Origin: Mucilaginibacter sp.
Lineage (GTDB): Bacteria; Bacteroidota; Bacteroidia; Sphingobacteriales; Sphingobacteriaceae
DNA length: 64,000 nt
Assembly (NCBI RefSeq): GCF_025362475.1
Contig: NZ_JANYGH010000016.1
Location: forward strand, 1 to 64,000
Direction of reading: 5' to 3'
How positions within the stretch are numbered: the stretch's first letter is position 1; each line of letters begins with the position of its first letter. Both the position numbers and the translations under genes were made by a program. The notes under the pieces were generated by a model. That model saw only the letters and a program-made list of their open reading frames with translations. It was not told the origin of the DNA and did not search any database. Of the stretch, positions 62,720-64,000 are shown piece by piece.

Positions 62720-64000
62720 ATGAAACAAACCCTAACTATGATAAAATCTTACCAGTATTATTCAAAACTCGTAGCCATCATATTGATGGTTATAGGTAGT
62801 TGCCAAAAACTAATTGCCCAATCCAATATTGTTTATCTTAACAGTTCAAAAGACCGGTTATGGAAAGTAAAACCCCAGGCCGATGCTGCGGGCGATGAAG
62901 ACAAAATAAAATCAGTTGGTTATAATACCGATAACTGGGTTCCTGCAATAGTGCCGGGAACAACCTTTGCTTCATATGTTGCTGCCGGGTTAGAGAAAGA
63001 CCCCAATTTTGGCGATAATATTTACAAAGTTGATAAAGCTAAATACGACCGAAACTTTTGGTATCGTACCGAATTTAAAATACCGGCCACATATTCTAAA
63101 AAAAATATCTGGCTAAATTTTAAAGGCGTAAACCGCAAGGCGGATATCTACCTGAACGGAACACTGCTTGGCAGCCTTGACGGTTTTATGCAACGCGGAC
63201 ACTATGACATCAGTGGGTTGGTAAAAGGCAATGAAAAAAATGTGCTGGCGGTATTAGTTTATCTGCCAAAACAACCATTGGCAAACGTGGGTAGTCCCAA
63301 CTATGTTTCAAGCGCGGGCTGGGATTGGATGCCTTACGTCCCCGGACTAAATTCGGGGATCACTGACAATGTTTACCTGAGTAATACAGGTGACGTAACA
63401 ATCAAAGACCCATGGATCCAGGCCAAACTACCAACCAATGCACGGGCTGACTTGTCAATCGCTTTAGAGGTTAACAACAATGCGGCTACCTCACAGGCTG
63501 CAATCATCAAAGGTGTGATTACGCCCGGAAATATTGAATTTTCAAAAAAAGTATATATTGATGCCCATGGAACCACAGATGTTAAGTTGAACAAACGCGA
63601 TTTTGAGCAACTGATGATCAACAGTCCTAAACTGTGGTGGCCAAATGGCTATGGGGAGCCCAATCTATACAATTGCAAACTGAGCGTATCAGTCGGCGAT
63701 GAGGTTTCTGATCTGCAGAACATCAAATTCGGGATAAAAAGATATAGTTATGATACACTGGGTCACGTGTTGCACCTGGCCATCAATGGTGTTAAAGTAT
63801 TTATTAAAGGCGGCGACTGGGGCATGTCAGAATATATGCTGCGCTGCCGTGGCGCGGCGTATGATACCCGGGTGAGGTTGCACAAAGAAATGAATTTTAA
63901 CATGATCCGTAACTGGATAGGTTCTGTTACAGACGACGAGTTTTACGATGCCTGCGATAAATACGGTATCATGGTATGGGATGATTTTTGGCTGAACGCC
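62720..64000 (+). CDS. Glycoside hydrolase family 2 enzyme, exo-beta-glucosaminidase/mannosidase-like (partial)
   Basis: 427 codons up to the window end, no stop. Start ATG 62720. Signal or lipobox 'AIILMVIGSCQKLIAQS'. Sugar-binding jelly roll 'NWVPAIVPGTTFASYVAAGLEKDPNFGDNIYKVDKAKYDRNFWYRTEFKIP' and 'WLNFKGVNRKADIYLNGTLLGSLDGFMQRGHYDISGLV'. TIM barrel starts 'VFIKGGDWGMSEYMLRCRGAAYDTRVRLHKEMNFNMIRNWIGSVTDDEFYDACDKYGIMVWDDFWLNA', as in the chitosan-acting exo-glucosaminidase branch of GH2. The catalytic acid/base Glu is beyond the end. It gives the PUL its hydrolase. Confidence 0.9.
   Translation, partial: MKQTLTMIKSYQYYSKLVAIILMVIGSCQKLIAQSNIVYLNSSKDRLWKVKPQADAAGDEDKIKSVGYNTDNWVPAIVPGTTFASYVAAGLEKDPNFGDNIYKVDKAKYDRNFWYRTEFKIPATYSKKNIWLNFKGVNRKADIYLNGTLLGSLDGFMQRGHYDISGLVKGNEKNVLAVLVYLPKQPLANVGSPNYVSSAGWDWMPYVPGLNSGITDNVYLSNTGDVTIKDPWIQAKLPTNARADLSIALEVNNNAATSQAAIIKGVITPGNIEFSKKVYIDAHGTTDVKLNKRDFEQLMINSPKLWWPNGYGEPNLYNCKLSVSVGDEVSDLQNIKFGIKRYSYDTLGHVLHLAINGVKVFIKGGDWGMSEYMLRCRGAAYDTRVRLHKEMNFNMIRNWIGSVTDDEFYDACDKYGIMVWDDFWLNA

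Overview
The window looks like a chromosomal piece of a Bacteroidota member, most like Mucilaginibacter/Pedobacter (Sphingobacteriaceae). The evidence is four SusC/TonB-type receptors with carboxypeptidase-regulatory N-termini plus a separate heme receptor, two SusD lipoproteins, a sigma-ECF/FecR pair, DUF4249, DUF4959/DUF4998 and HmuY proteins, few Shine-Dalgarno sites, and -7 elements of the form TAnnTTTG. The genus is inference.

Layout. 1-2006: end of an adaptor, permease and ATPase of a MacB/LolCDE-like ABC exporter. 2346-5472: TonB receptor with a DUF4249 lipoprotein. 5690-12010: an eroded accessory zone. It holds broken genes (HD protein, ABC-ATPase scrap, SDR with a nonsense codon, frameshifted Zn-type oxidoreductase, hydrolase tail), intact NmrA-like, AraC, VOC, DUF5655 and DUF1801-like genes, and two diverged tRNA-3'-end-like repeats each followed by a terminator. 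12017-16039: a lone ABC ATPase, then an ArsR-led cluster (ArsR, SRPBCC, DoxX-like, DUF4256, YdeI-like, secreted protein) with paired operator-like repeats around its -7 box.

16121-27417 is the most interesting part. A consensus Bacteroidota promoter drives a 32-codon leader ORF ending in three consecutive Cys codons, followed by two hairpins. Then come SusC, SusD, a tRNA-Cys gene, two paralogous DoxX-like membrane proteins, a YeiH-type putative sulfate/sulfite exporter, a c-type cytochrome and a Tat-exported SoxC/SorA-like sulfite dehydrogenase. I read it as a sulfur-compound uptake and sulfite-oxidation operon probably controlled by cysteine-dependent attenuation, with a tRNA-Cys inside the same unit.

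27602-30991: beta-lactamase-fold hydrolase with TPRs, GlxA-type regulator, and a secreted DJ-1/PfpI protein with a heavy-metal-binding domain. 31130-44160 (minus strand): M1 peptidase and Tat-exported class V aminotransferase; TonB receptor, beta-helix lipoprotein, phytase-esterase-like lipoprotein and calcineurin-like phosphoesterase in one tight operon; then a beta-propeller/HEAT/cytochrome c protein. 44302-52307: heme uptake locus (HmuR-like receptor, HmuY, HmuT, HmuU, HmuV, HemS-like, DUF6686-like) with a divergent AraC regulator. 52621-64000: polysaccharide utilisation locus with ECF sigma, FecR, a SusC interrupted by one in-frame TAG, SusD, two surface lipoproteins and a GH2 enzyme cut by the window end.

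Family assignments are from reading motifs by eye; no database search was run.
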